The position numbers and the translations under genes are program-made. DNA of 64,000 nt from Acetobacter oeni (GTDB taxonomy: Bacteria > Pseudomonadota > Alphaproteobacteria > Acetobacterales > Acetobacteraceae), in the NCBI RefSeq assembly GCF_011516825.1, contig NZ_WOTA01000019.1, positions 23,687 to 87,686 on the forward strand. The letters are read 5' to 3'. This document shows positions 46,420 through 55,246 of the stretch, piece by piece. The notes beneath the pieces are model-generated. The model was not told where the DNA came from, made no database searches, and saw nothing but the letters and a program-made list of their open reading frames with translations. Within the stretch, counting starts at the first letter, position 1. Each line of letters begins with the position of its first letter.

Positions 46420-47040
46420 ATGTCGAGTGCTATTCCTCCCGGATGGGGTCAGAGCGGCTGGTCAGGAAGAGAGGCAGGCGGTCCTGGAGGCGGGTTATCC
46501 GGGGATGAACAGTCCGTTCTCGGCTATGCGGGATTCTGGATTCGGATGCTGGCTGTTATGCTTGACGGTCTGATACTGGGTGTAGCCGGGTATTTTCTGC
46601 GTCTGCTGGCAATTCCTACACTGAGATTCGATACAATCGAGGTGCCGGGGGACAGTCCATCCTATGAAGTTGCCTACAGAACAACGGATTTTTTCTATTC
46701 TATCCCCTTCCCTCACGCGCATGTCGACACCGCAGGCAACAGTCCGTTCTTCTTTCTGCTGTCGCTGACCTATGCCGTTGTTTCCGAAGCCTCACTGATG
46801 CGCGGCACTCCTGGAAAATGGCTTCTGGGACTTCATGTTTGCGATTTTTCCGGAGAACGTATTTCACTCATCCGGTCTCTGGTGCGCAATCTTGTCAAGA
46901 CATTCATCTCTTTTCCGTTTTTCTGCCTGGGCGTCCTCATGGTGGCCTTTACGCCACGCAAACAGGGGTTGCACGACATCATCGCTGGCACGCTGGTGCT
47001 GCGGAAACAACGCGTTGTACAGTTCAGCGAGCGGATCTGA
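46420..47040 (+). CDS. RDD-family membrane protein
   Basis: A 206-residue protein with a Gly-rich N-terminal tail (residues 1-35) and three to four hydrophobic segments. The RDD signature is seen as YAGFWIRMLAVMLDGLILG, a charged Arg...Asp arrangement, then RGTPGKWLLGLHVCD and RKQGLHDIIAGTLVLRK. The family is proposed to transport ions or small solutes, but function is unsettled. AAGGA lies nine bases before ATG 46420. It follows argJ by 49 bp and might share its transcript. Confidence 0.85.
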   Translation: MSSAIPPGWGQSGWSGREAGGPGGGLSGDEQSVLGYAGFWIRMLAVMLDGLILGVAGYFLRLLAIPTLRFDTIEVPGDSPSYEVAYRTTDFFYSIPFPHAHVDTAGNSPFFFLLSLTYAVVSEASLMRGTPGKWLLGLHVCDFSGERISLIRSLVRNLVKTFISFPFFCLGVLMVAFTPRKQGLHDIIAGTLVLRKQRVVQFSERI

Positions 47041-47184
47041 CCTGCTTCTGGCAGAAATCCGGAATTTCGTGAACGCTCAAAAGCTTTCAATATCCGATAA
47101 ATGCAGACAGTTTAGTGCTGTGTATTACCTTCCCGGCAGAAGCAGATTTCTGTTGCGTGAGGTTAAAAGACCGGAGCGGTTAAG

Positions 47185-49851
47185 ATGACTATGATCTGGA
47201 TATACCTGAAACCTTCAGCCACGGAAGATGTGCGGTTGTCTGCCGCCATATCATCCGGAGGGCGCAGGTATCCGGTCGCCGCCCGCATATTACTGATTGG
47301 TTTTCTGCTGTGCCTGGCACCGGGAATCCGAACAGCGCTGGCTGAAACCAATACTCAGACAACCGCTGTTACGCCTCTCTCGTCCAAAGAGGCGCAGGAA
47401 CTTCTGAATGTTCTGAACGACCCTAAACAGCGAGAAAATTTTACTCACGATCTGTCGCTTATGGCGCGCGGGGTTCAGGCGACAGTCCCGGTCGCAGCGA
47501 CTTCCGCTCCGGCAGCAAAAACGGCAGCACCGAAACAGGCTGTTGCGAATGCGGCCAACACTGTGGTTCTGCACAACGATCTGTCTTCCGGATTTTCATC
47601 TATAAAATCCAATGCCGCAGCATATCTTGAGAACTTCCTTGCGCTGTTTAAGGATCTGAAGACCGTCGGGACGTGGTTTCGCAGTGAAATCAACAATCCG
47701 CAGACACGGAATCTGCTAATCGGGGCTTTTACGCGGGCTTTCATTATTGTCGGCGCGGCGCTGCTTGCGGAATGGGGAATTAGTCTGGCGCTTCGCAAGC
47801 CTCTGCACCGGATTACGGACCGCGCTGTTGCACATGAAGATATGAGCGGAGGCAAAAGGCAGCCACACAACAGCAGATCGACAACGAATAAAAACGCAGA
47901 TCTGTCTGACGTTCAGATAGCGCAGGCGGCAGCAACTTCCGGAACATCCGATACCGGGGCGCCGGCAGAAGAGATCCAGACACTGGAAACGCGCGCTGAC
48001 GACCAGCGTCGACAGATTGAAACACTGCGGTTTCTTGCCCGTATTCCGTATACGCTGATGCACCTGTGCCTGAAACTGGTTCCCCTTGGTGTATTTCTTG
48101 GCATAGCTTTTGCGTGTTCCGCCATTGCTACGAACACATCGGAAGCCGCGACGGTGACGGAGACTCTGGCGCTCGCCTATGCGGCGGCCCGTGGTCTGTT
48201 CATATTTCTGGAAACGATCTTTGCGCCTCGCTCCCCCGCTATTCGTCTGCTTCCTGTGGAAGATTCGACAGCGTGGATGCTGACCCGCTGGTGGAATATT
48301 CTGGTCGCAGGGCCATCGATTGTTGTCTGTCTGTCTGTTCTGGGCGGAGAATTCGATCTTTCCGACCGCGGCACGGCGGCAATGATTCGTGCGGTTGTGC
48401 TGGTCGAGCATATTCTGATTGCGATCTTTATATGGCGTCTTCGTCCGATCGTTGCCCGGGCACTTGAACCTAAACGGAAAGCAGCCAAAAGCGCATTCTG
48501 GTCATTCATGCTGGCTCTGGCCCATGTCTGGTGGATTCCGGCTCTGTTTCTGGACGGGGCGTTGTGGGTCGTCTGGGCCGTGCATTTGCGCGGAGGGTAT
48601 GACTGGATTTTGCGCACAACCGCACTGACCATTGTGGTGATTGCAGCGTCGAGGTTGCTTGCTGTTCTGGCTTACGGAGCCCAGGACCGGTTATTCCGCC
48701 TTAGTCCTGATCTGGTAAAGCGCCGCCCGGATCTTCAGAAACGGGCCGATGTCTATTATCCGTTTGTACGCGGCGCGCTGACAGCAATTATTACGTTCGT
48801 CAGCTTTCTTGCGCTGACAGAAGCGTGGGGCCTGAACACCTTCCAGTTTTTTTTCTCGAACCGGCTTGGCTCACGACTTCTCGGCGCGGCAGTAACAGTT
48901 GCCGTCGCTGTCACCGTCGCTGCTGCGATCTGGGAAATCATCAATGCGATGCTGAACAATCAGCTTGAGCGTTACTCTCAGTCGGCTCAGGAGACGCGTG
49001 CAACGCGACTGAAAACAGTTTTGCCGATTATCCGCACGGTTCTCCGAGCCGCAATTATTATTATTGTTACCGTAACATCGTTGTCCCAGATCGGAATCAA
49101 CGTCACGCCCCTGCTGACAGGTGCGGGCATTATGGGTGCGGCTCTGGCCTTCGGTTCGCAGAGTCTGGTGAAAGATTTTATCACCGGCTTTTTTATGCTG
49201 GTCGAAGATGCGATTCAGGTTGGCGACTGGGTTACGACGGGAGGCGTTGCCGGCACTGTCGAGCATCTGTCAATCAGGACCGTGCGAGTACGGGCCATCA
49301 ATGGCGATCTGCATATCATCCCGTTCTCATCGGTCACATCGATTGCGAATACGGGCAGAGACTTCAACCAGATCATTGTCAAGCAGACGGTTGATCTTAC
49401 AGAAGATGTCTCTCGTGTGGTGAAGATCATGTCCGATGCCGTCGATCAGATGCGTAAAGAAGATGCGTTTAAGGGCATCATCTATTCCGGATATAATGAT
49501 CTTGGCGTGGACAGCACGGACGGGAATGGCTCGGTCATCATCGGTTCGATCAGAACGGCAGCGATGATGAAATGGAAAGTGCAGCGTGAATTCTACAAGC
49601 GCATTGCGCATCCGATGGCGGATCAGGGTATCAAATTCTATACGCCGACTTCTTACACGGCTTCGGCGCCGGGCACGGCACTGAATATTGCAGGCAAGCT
49701 GTCGGCGCCGCCTGGCGCGCCCGCAAATGAGGATGTTCCTGCCTCAGGCAAACCGGTTGCAGAAGAAACTCATCCGGCGCACGCTGACGGTAAGACTGGT
49801 GGCAAAGATGCTGCCGGGACAGGGCCGGGAGACGGGCACAATGGAGAATAA
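47185..49851 (+). CDS. Large MscS-family mechanosensitive channel
   Basis: An 888-residue membrane protein. It has a signal-like N-terminus (ILLIGFLLCLAPGIRTALA), a long periplasmic or linker part with a charged stretch about residues 215-280, about eight hydrophobic segments (about 175-650) and the MscS core: TGAGIMGAALAFGSQSLVKDF, then VGDWVTTGGVAGTVEHLSIR and INGDLHIIPFSSVTSIAN. The C-terminal 60 residues are disordered and Ala/Gly/His-rich. It likely releases solutes on osmotic downshock. GGAG is eight bases before ATG 47185. The dioxygenase gene starts inside its last codons. Confidence 0.9.
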   Translation: MTMIWIYLKPSATEDVRLSAAISSGGRRYPVAARILLIGFLLCLAPGIRTALAETNTQTTAVTPLSSKEAQELLNVLNDPKQRENFTHDLSLMARGVQATVPVAATSAPAAKTAAPKQAVANAANTVVLHNDLSSGFSSIKSNAAAYLENFLALFKDLKTVGTWFRSEINNPQTRNLLIGAFTRAFIIVGAALLAEWGISLALRKPLHRITDRAVAHEDMSGGKRQPHNSRSTTNKNADLSDVQIAQAAATSGTSDTGAPAEEIQTLETRADDQRRQIETLRFLARIPYTLMHLCLKLVPLGVFLGIAFACSAIATNTSEAATVTETLALAYAAARGLFIFLETIFAPRSPAIRLLPVEDSTAWMLTRWWNILVAGPSIVVCLSVLGGEFDLSDRGTAAMIRAVVLVEHILIAIFIWRLRPIVARALEPKRKAAKSAFWSFMLALAHVWWIPALFLDGALWVVWAVHLRGGYDWILRTTALTIVVIAASRLLAVLAYGAQDRLFRLSPDLVKRRPDLQKRADVYYPFVRGALTAIITFVSFLALTEAWGLNTFQFFFSNRLGSRLLGAAVTVAVAVTVAAAIWEIINAMLNNQLERYSQSAQETRATRLKTVLPIIRTVLRAAIIIIVTVTSLSQIGINVTPLLTGAGIMGAALAFGSQSLVKDFITGFFMLVEDAIQVGDWVTTGGVAGTVEHLSIRTVRVRAINGDLHIIPFSSVTSIANTGRDFNQIIVKQTVDLTEDVSRVVKIMSDAVDQMRKEDAFKGIIYSGYNDLGVDSTDGNGSVIIGSIRTAAMMKWKVQREFYKRIAHPMADQGIKFYTPTSYTASAPGTALNIAGKLSAPPGAPANEDVPASGKPVAEETHPAHADGKTGGKDAAGTGPGDGHNGE

Positions 49852-50590
49852 CAGCACGCGGCCCGGAGAGGTCGCTGTTCTGGATGCGGTCGAAAGTGAG
49901 ACTCGCAAAGACCATTTTGCCCGTATTGCATCTGCGCAGATGCGGTTGCTGCTTGAAGCATTCGGAATGTCAGACTGGGACGGTTTTGCTGAGAGCTGGG
50001 GACGGCTTGGCGTCGACCGTTATATGGCGGATGGAGCCCGCTATCGGCGGAGGCGCTATGCGACTTTTTCCCTGACTCAGGATGCGATTATCCGAAAACG
50101 GCATCAGCCGCATTATCAGAGCCGGGATTATAATACGCTCAATGGCGGAATTGAGCGGTGGTTCGAGCCTGTTGAAAAGAAGGTCGCGTCGCATCCGGTG
50201 ATGCATGCGGCACTGGCGCTGACGCGGCGGCTGGCGATGGATCTGACGCCGGAAAACGAACGCCCGGACGTCTGGCATGCCGAGGTACATCAGTTTCGCA
50301 TTGAGGCGCAGGAAAACATTACAGGTCACCCCACTCCGGAGGGGCTGCATCGCGATGGCGTGGACTGGGTTCTGGTGGTTATGGTCAGGCGGGAAAATGT
50401 CACCAGTGGCGATACAACGATACACGACCTGCAAGCGCATGTCGCAGGGAGTTTTACGCTCTCAGCACCTCTGGACGCGGCCTTTGTTGATGATAATCAC
50501 GTTTTCCACGGAGTAACGCCGATTCAGCCCGTCGATCCGACACAACCGGCTTTTCGTGATGTTCTGGTGGTAACCTTACGACATCAGTAA
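49841..50590 (+). CDS. 2OG-Fe(II) dioxygenase family protein (PF10014 type)
   Basis: A 249-residue non-haem iron oxygenase. The facial triad is HRDG in GLHRDGVDWVLVVMV (His and Asp) and a distal His in NHVFHGVTPI, followed by VLVVTLRH with a probable 2-oxoglutarate-binding Arg. The family (2OG-Fe dioxygenase) includes amino-acid hydroxylases such as isoleucine 4-hydroxylase, so the substrate may be a free amino acid, but this is only inference. The ATG lies 11 bases before the end of the channel gene, with GGGAGACGGG upstream, suggesting coupled expression. Its stop overlaps the opposite-strand gene by seven bases. Confidence 0.87.
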   Translation: MENNSTRPGEVAVLDAVESETRKDHFARIASAQMRLLLEAFGMSDWDGFAESWGRLGVDRYMADGARYRRRRYATFSLTQDAIIRKRHQPHYQSRDYNTLNGGIERWFEPVEKKVASHPVMHAALALTRRLAMDLTPENERPDVWHAEVHQFRIEAQENITGHPTPEGLHRDGVDWVLVVMVRRENVTSGDTTIHDLQAHVAGSFTLSAPLDAAFVDDNHVFHGVTPIQPVDPTQPAFRDVLVVTLRHQ

Positions 50591-50907
50591 GGCCATGCTC
50601 CTGAGTAATGAGCGGCGTGCCAGCCGACGACAATCAGTAACGTAACGAACGTCATAGCTCCTATCATCTGCATCAGCTCTTTTACGGCCGGACGATCCAT
50701 ATGATCGATGTCAGCGGAATCTGTAGCGACGTGAGTGACCGGATCGGGAGCCACCGGGATAACCGGGTCTGCATGGCCATCCGGATGAGTATTTGCCACC
50801 ACAGTCTGATCTGTCGCTGAAATCGAAGCAGCGACTGACGAATGACTGCCGTGATCTTCTGTTACTGCCTGAAGCGGGACTTCCGGGTCTGCCATCTTGT
50901 CGTTCAT
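50584..50907 (-). CDS. Small single-pass membrane protein, function unknown
   Basis: A 107-residue protein with a hydrophilic, Asp/His/Thr-rich N-terminal part (about 1-75) and one C-terminal membrane helix (IGAMTFVTLLIVVGWHAAHY). The start ATG 50907 has a strong GGGAGGAA five bases upstream. Nothing specific is recognised. The tail overlaps the dioxygenase gene on the other strand. The cytoplasmic or periplasmic side of the long tail is not clear. Confidence 0.55.
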   Translation of the reverse strand: MNDKMADPEVPLQAVTEDHGSHSSVAASISATDQTVVANTHPDGHADPVIPVAPDPVTHVATDSADIDHMDRPAVKELMQMIGAMTFVTLLIVVGWHAAHYSGAWPY

Positions 50908-51101
50908 CCGTTTCCTCCCGGCAGGAATAGTAACACGGCATGCAGAAAATGCATGCATCTTTTCTGTGCTGCCGGACAAGGCAATACGCTGTGTAAAATA
51001 CCTTTCGCGAAGCGTGTGGTTAACCCGGAAGAAAGCATCCTTCCCCTACGATCCTTTGTATGGATCTGGAGATAACACACGAGCAAAAACAGGCAGCGGG
51101 C

Positions 51102-53156
51102 ATGCGTAACGAAACGCAACCCTTTACTCGTTTATTCAAAGCCGCTGCTGTTCTTCTGTTCAGGCGACGAGTGCTTCTGTCAGGGGTCTGCCTGTTTACC
51201 GTGGGGACACAAACAGGACACGCTCAAAGCCTGGATTACAGTGCTTTTGAGACGCTGTTTGGTGAGCCTGTGACGTCCTCTGTGACGGGCAAGCCGCAGA
51301 GAGCCAGCGATCTTCCGACTGATATACAGATCATTACCAGTGATCAGATTGTCAGCTCCGGCGCGCAATCAGTTCCGGATGTGCTGCGCATGGTCGCCGA
51401 AGTGGATGTGCGCAGTTATTCAACGCTGGGTGCAAACATTTCAATCCGTGGGAACGATGCCGCCGGTGGTTCACATACGCTTGTTCTGGTCGATGGCAGA
51501 CAGGTATATCTTGACGGGTACAATTATACGGACTGGGGGCTGCTGCCAGCTTCTCTCCGTGATATCCGCCAGATTGAAGTCGTTCGGGGACCAAATTCAG
51601 CTTTATACGGCTTCAATGCGTCCGGGGGTGTCATTAACATTGTGACACGCGATGCTCTTCATGAAAACAAGAGCTATATACACCTCAATGGAGGCAGCCT
51701 TGGAAATTTTGGAGGAGAGTTTGTTGCTTCGCACAAGTTTTCAGATCAGTTTGCCGCCAAACTCTCCCTGAACGGCCTTGAGGCAGATGAATATACCGAT
51801 GCAAGAAGCCGGGGCACACTCCCGCGGACGCATGCGCTGAACGCTTCTCTGGACCTGAGAGGGCAGATTACTCCAAAAATTGACTGGCAACTTTCCGGAA
51901 CAATCGGAAAAGAGACATCACCCTTCTGGGTGGATGTCGGAACCTATGTTGATATCGCCCCGCTTTCAAAAAGCCTTGAGGGCAAAATTAATGCAGATAC
52001 AAGCTGGGGTCTGGTTGAATTTAAGGCCTATGAAAATGGCTTCGATTCCAGCGTATCTGATGTCATTTCAACTCAAAATCTTAATATTCCAATTGCTTTT
52101 GGTTACAAGCTTAACACAACTGATGCACAGCTTTCTGACACAATCACGCTCAACAACCGCAATGATCTTCGGTTAAGCGTTGAATATCGTTATATGGATT
52201 TGACTGCGCAACAGAGTGGCGTAAAAATGTCCAATGAATATGATATGCTCGCTGCTGGGTCCGCTGTGTGGGATTATCGGATTCTTCCACAGTTAACATT
52301 AACAAACGCTGTCCGGGTTGATGCGCTTTACGTTCCGCGAATGCGAAATTCCGGGGTTCCGGATGCCTCTCTGTCTGACTCGCATCATTACATGGAACCC
52401 AGCTTTAACAGTCGTTTGCGATATGATGCTAAAAAGGTCGGTGTTTTTGGCCTGAATGTAGCCAGAGGCATTCAGTTGCCTGCTTTATTTGACTTTGCAC
52501 CGACGCAGAATTTCGGGCCAGCTGCCGTTTTGAATAACCCGGCACTTGTGCCTTCAACAACAATCAATGTCGGTTTGAACTATTCGCGGAAAATAAATCC
52601 AATCAACGCAAATTTTTCACTTTCACTCTTTGCTCAGAGAACCAGCAACATGCTGGGGACACCATTTGCTTCTAATTTTAGTTACGATCCTCCCTTCACA
52701 GTTACAGTAAGGCCGGAAAACTATGGCCGGGTTGACGACGCTGGCGGAGAAGCGAGACTTGAGGGCATAACTACCTTCGGCCTGAACTGGGATCTCTCAT
52801 ATGCGATGTCGGCTGTCCGGGATCCTGACAAAGCCTCAACTATAAATTTTCAGCGCCAGACACCGGTAAACAGCGTCATTGGCGGATTTTCATATAAAAT
52901 TGGGAAATTCGAACTCAGTTCGCACGCTCGCTGGCAGTCACACTATCAGGACGTAGTAGCCAGATTAACGGATCTTTCTATTGAAAATATGAAAATTCCT
53001 GGATTTGTTACTTTAAACGCTCGTGTAGCATGGCATTTCGATAAGCGTTTCCTGCTGTCCCTGAGCGGTGATCAGCTTGCTGACCCGGAATTACGCGAGA
53101 CTGCAGGCCTCCGGATTCAGAGACGTCTTCTTGGTGGCCTTACTGCTCAGTTCTGA
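51102..53156 (+). CDS. TonB-dependent outer-membrane receptor, AT-rich gene
   Basis: About 684 residues with a signal peptide (LLSGVCLFTVGTQTGHAQS), then the plug: GEPVTSSVTGKPQRASDLPT, PDVLRMVAEVDVRSYSTLG, ISIRGNDAAGG, VLVDGRQVYLDG and IEVVRGPNSALYGFNASGG, and a barrel ending GGLTAQF. The plug resembles BtuB/Cir-type receptors. Parts of the gene, for example 52081-52140, are about 35% GC, well below neighbours, which suggests horizontal transfer. A PfkB-family kinase gene follows on the same strand 54 bp later. ATG 51060 is an alternative start. Confidence 0.88.
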   Translation: MRNETQPFTRLFKAAAVLLFRRRVLLSGVCLFTVGTQTGHAQSLDYSAFETLFGEPVTSSVTGKPQRASDLPTDIQIITSDQIVSSGAQSVPDVLRMVAEVDVRSYSTLGANISIRGNDAAGGSHTLVLVDGRQVYLDGYNYTDWGLLPASLRDIRQIEVVRGPNSALYGFNASGGVINIVTRDALHENKSYIHLNGGSLGNFGGEFVASHKFSDQFAAKLSLNGLEADEYTDARSRGTLPRTHALNASLDLRGQITPKIDWQLSGTIGKETSPFWVDVGTYVDIAPLSKSLEGKINADTSWGLVEFKAYENGFDSSVSDVISTQNLNIPIAFGYKLNTTDAQLSDTITLNNRNDLRLSVEYRYMDLTAQQSGVKMSNEYDMLAAGSAVWDYRILPQLTLTNAVRVDALYVPRMRNSGVPDASLSDSHHYMEPSFNSRLRYDAKKVGVFGLNVARGIQLPALFDFAPTQNFGPAAVLNNPALVPSTTINVGLNYSRKINPINANFSLSLFAQRTSNMLGTPFASNFSYDPPFTVTVRPENYGRVDDAGGEARLEGITTFGLNWDLSYAMSAVRDPDKASTINFQRQTPVNSVIGGFSYKIGKFELSSHARWQSHYQDVVARLTDLSIENMKIPGFVTLNARVAWHFDKRFLLSLSGDQLADPELRETAGLRIQRRLLGGLTAQF

Positions 53157-53210
53157 TTTAAGAATTTTTCTGATAATGAAGTCAGATCTCAATGAGTGAA
53201 ATGGTTTCAT

Positions 53211-54164
53211 ATGTCAGGCGCGACTCCTCTGATACTTTCTTTTGGTAGTGTGAACATTGATGTCACTGCCCGGGCCAGACACATACCAAAGCCGGGTCAG
53301 ACAATTCATGCCGAAAGCTATTTTATTGCCCTTGGAGGTAAAGGCAGCAACCAGGCTGCTGCTACAGGTCGCCTTGCCCGTTCGCTTCCGGTCAGGGCAG
53401 CGCTTGCCGGTCGGGTGGGTACTGACCCGTTTGGAATTCAGGCAAGAAAAAAATTACTCGAATTTGGCGTTGATCTGACAGCCCTCCGGGACGATCCCGA
53501 CACGCCCACAGGACTTGCGTTAATTATCGTGGACGATACATCAGGAGAAAATAGTATTACCGTCGCAGGTGGAGCCAACATGGCAGTCACCATCGCAGAT
53601 ATCGACGATGCTGATGCCCTGTTCTCCGCTGCCAGCGTTCTTATGCTTCAACTGGAATTACCGGTATATACTGTTCTTGAAGCGGCAAAACGTGCGAAGC
53701 AGGCTGGCGCGACCGTTATCCTTGATCCGGCACCTGTGCCGGAAGGAGGATTACCTGCACAACTCTGGCCTCTGATCGATATCATTACACCTAACGAGAG
53801 TGAGACGCTAAGCCTTGTCGGACTAGCGCCCGAAACAACCGAAGATGCTGCGCGTGCAGCGGCCATGCTCATTAATCGAGGCGTCAGAGCAACTGTCGTA
53901 AAGATGGGCGCACGCGGTGTGTGGTGGCAGGACGAGACCGGCAGCGGCTTTATCCCGCCATTTACTGTCACTGCGGTCGATACAGTTGCTGCCGGAGACT
54001 GTTTCAATGCAGGCCTTGCAACAAGTCTTGCTCTGGGACAAAATCTTGCGGAAGCAACCCGGGTGGCGGCTGCATGCGGAGCACTTGCCACGACGCGGTA
54101 CGGAGCGGCTCAGGCGTCACCGGAATGGGAAGATGTTGCAGCGCTTCTGAGGCATTCCACATGA
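53211..54164 (+). CDS. PfkB-family kinase, ribokinase-like
   Basis: A 317-residue carbohydrate kinase. N-terminal sugar-binding features are GSVNIDVTARARHIPKPGQT, GGKGSNQAAATGRLA and GRVGTDPFG; the C-terminal ATP and catalytic block is VDTVAAGDCFNAGLATSLALG with the catalytic Asp. These fit ribokinase, which phosphorylates ribose at O5, but other PfkB kinases act on nucleosides or vitamin precursors. It follows a TonB receptor and may trap the imported compound. GTG 53196 is an alternative start. Its stop codon lies in the loop of a strong stem-loop. Confidence 0.82.
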   Translation: MSGATPLILSFGSVNIDVTARARHIPKPGQTIHAESYFIALGGKGSNQAAATGRLARSLPVRAALAGRVGTDPFGIQARKKLLEFGVDLTALRDDPDTPTGLALIIVDDTSGENSITVAGGANMAVTIADIDDADALFSAASVLMLQLELPVYTVLEAAKRAKQAGATVILDPAPVPEGGLPAQLWPLIDIITPNESETLSLVGLAPETTEDAARAAAMLINRGVRATVVKMGARGVWWQDETGSGFIPPFTVTAVDTVAAGDCFNAGLATSLALGQNLAEATRVAAACGALATTRYGAAQASPEWEDVAALLRHST

Positions 54165-54182
54165 CAATGCCTCAGAAGCGCT
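54140..54182. terminator. 17-bp perfect stem-loop spanning the kinase stop codon
   Basis: AGCGCTTCTGAGGCATT (54140-54156), a nine-base loop containing the TGA stop, then AATGCCTCAGAAGCGCT (54166-54182). The stem is perfect, unusually long, and overlaps the last codons. No T-run follows in the forward sense, so it may stabilise or attenuate rather than terminate in the classic way. Confidence 0.6.
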
Positions 54183-54556
54183 CCAGCCACGATATATTTA
54201 AAAAACCGTCGATTCCATACAGCATATTCATTTTATTTTTCTATACACAGAATACAGAAATCTAACTACTTTTCTTTTCACCACACTAAATTTACTGGCA
54301 TGCTTTCTAAAGACATATATTTACAATACGAAATTATTTATTGACCATCTCTCTGCTTCCGCCAAAAATATAACGAAATTTTTGAATTCAGAAATTTTAT
54401 ATTAAGTTTTATTGCAGAAAATTTTTATGTTTTTTTATTATTTAAAAATGCAAATTATTTAACGAAACTACAATAATAATAATTTTATTCTTACAGAAGA
54501 TAATACATATAATAAAAATATTCTGATATTAAGAAAAGACAATCGATCCTCTGCCT
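54183..54556. other. Very AT-rich spacer between convergent operons
   Basis: About 370 bases dominated by A and T runs, for example from 54400 to 54530, in contrast to the surrounding coding DNA. No gene is seen. It separates the forward receptor-kinase operon from the reverse pnuC operon and may be a transfer junction or a nucleoid-protein binding site. Confidence 0.5.
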
Positions 54557-55132
54557 TCAGAGAGCTATCCGACGTCGCGCACAGGAGACCTGCCACTTCA
54601 AAGCACCATACAGAGCCAGAATGTCAAACAAAGCGTACAAACCCGCCGTCATATCATTTTGTCGATACAGGAAAACAAGAGTGTAGAAAAAATCGACGGC
54701 GATCCATAAATACCAGTTTTCGATATGCCGCCTGGCAGACCAGAATGAAGCAAGGAGACTGAAGCAGGTAAGAGTCGCATCAATCCTGGGAAGAGGATCG
54801 TCAGTCCAGATTGCCATTATCGCGCCGAGCACGACGGACGCCAACATCGCGGCGGCGAAACCGAGCATAAGATTAATCAGTGTAACAGACACAACCTGAA
54901 TGGTTTGCTCTCCCGCTTTCCGGGCACTGGACCAGCTTTTCCATCCATAAATCTGAGCGGCAACATAAACACACTGAAGCATCATATCGGCATAGAGCCT
55001 CCACTCATAGAAAAGTTTTGCATAGAGCAGAACAGCAACGATACCGACCGGCCAGCAGAGCATGTTACGACGCGCCGTCAGCCAGACACCCAGAACGTTG
55101 ACGACGACAGCGACAAGTTCAGGATACGACAT
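54557..55132 (-). CDS. PnuC-family vitamin/nucleoside transporter
   Basis: A 191-residue inner-membrane protein with six to seven hydrophobic segments and the PnuC pattern NVLGVWLTARRNMLCWPVGIV, YAKLFYEWRLYADMMLQCVY, IYGWKSWS and PRIDATLTCFSLLASFWSARR followed by IENWYLWIAVDFFY. PnuC proteins move nicotinamide riboside, thiamine or riboflavin by facilitated diffusion and rely on an intracellular kinase to trap the cargo. It is last in a reverse-strand unit after an APH-type kinase and a TonB receptor. The cargo is not determined by sequence alone. Confidence 0.9.
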   Translation of the reverse strand: MSYPELVAVVVNVLGVWLTARRNMLCWPVGIVAVLLYAKLFYEWRLYADMMLQCVYVAAQIYGWKSWSSARKAGEQTIQVVSVTLINLMLGFAAAMLASVVLGAIMAIWTDDPLPRIDATLTCFSLLASFWSARRHIENWYLWIAVDFFYTLVFLYRQNDMTAGLYALFDILALYGALKWQVSCARRRIAL

Positions 55133-55246
55133 AATCCCATATTCCTTTCACGACAGAGATCGCAGTTTCAGGAAACATAAGGTATACAACAAATGACATC
55201 GTATTTTTGTGGTGGGAAAAAATATGTTTCGGTGTAGCGACATTTA

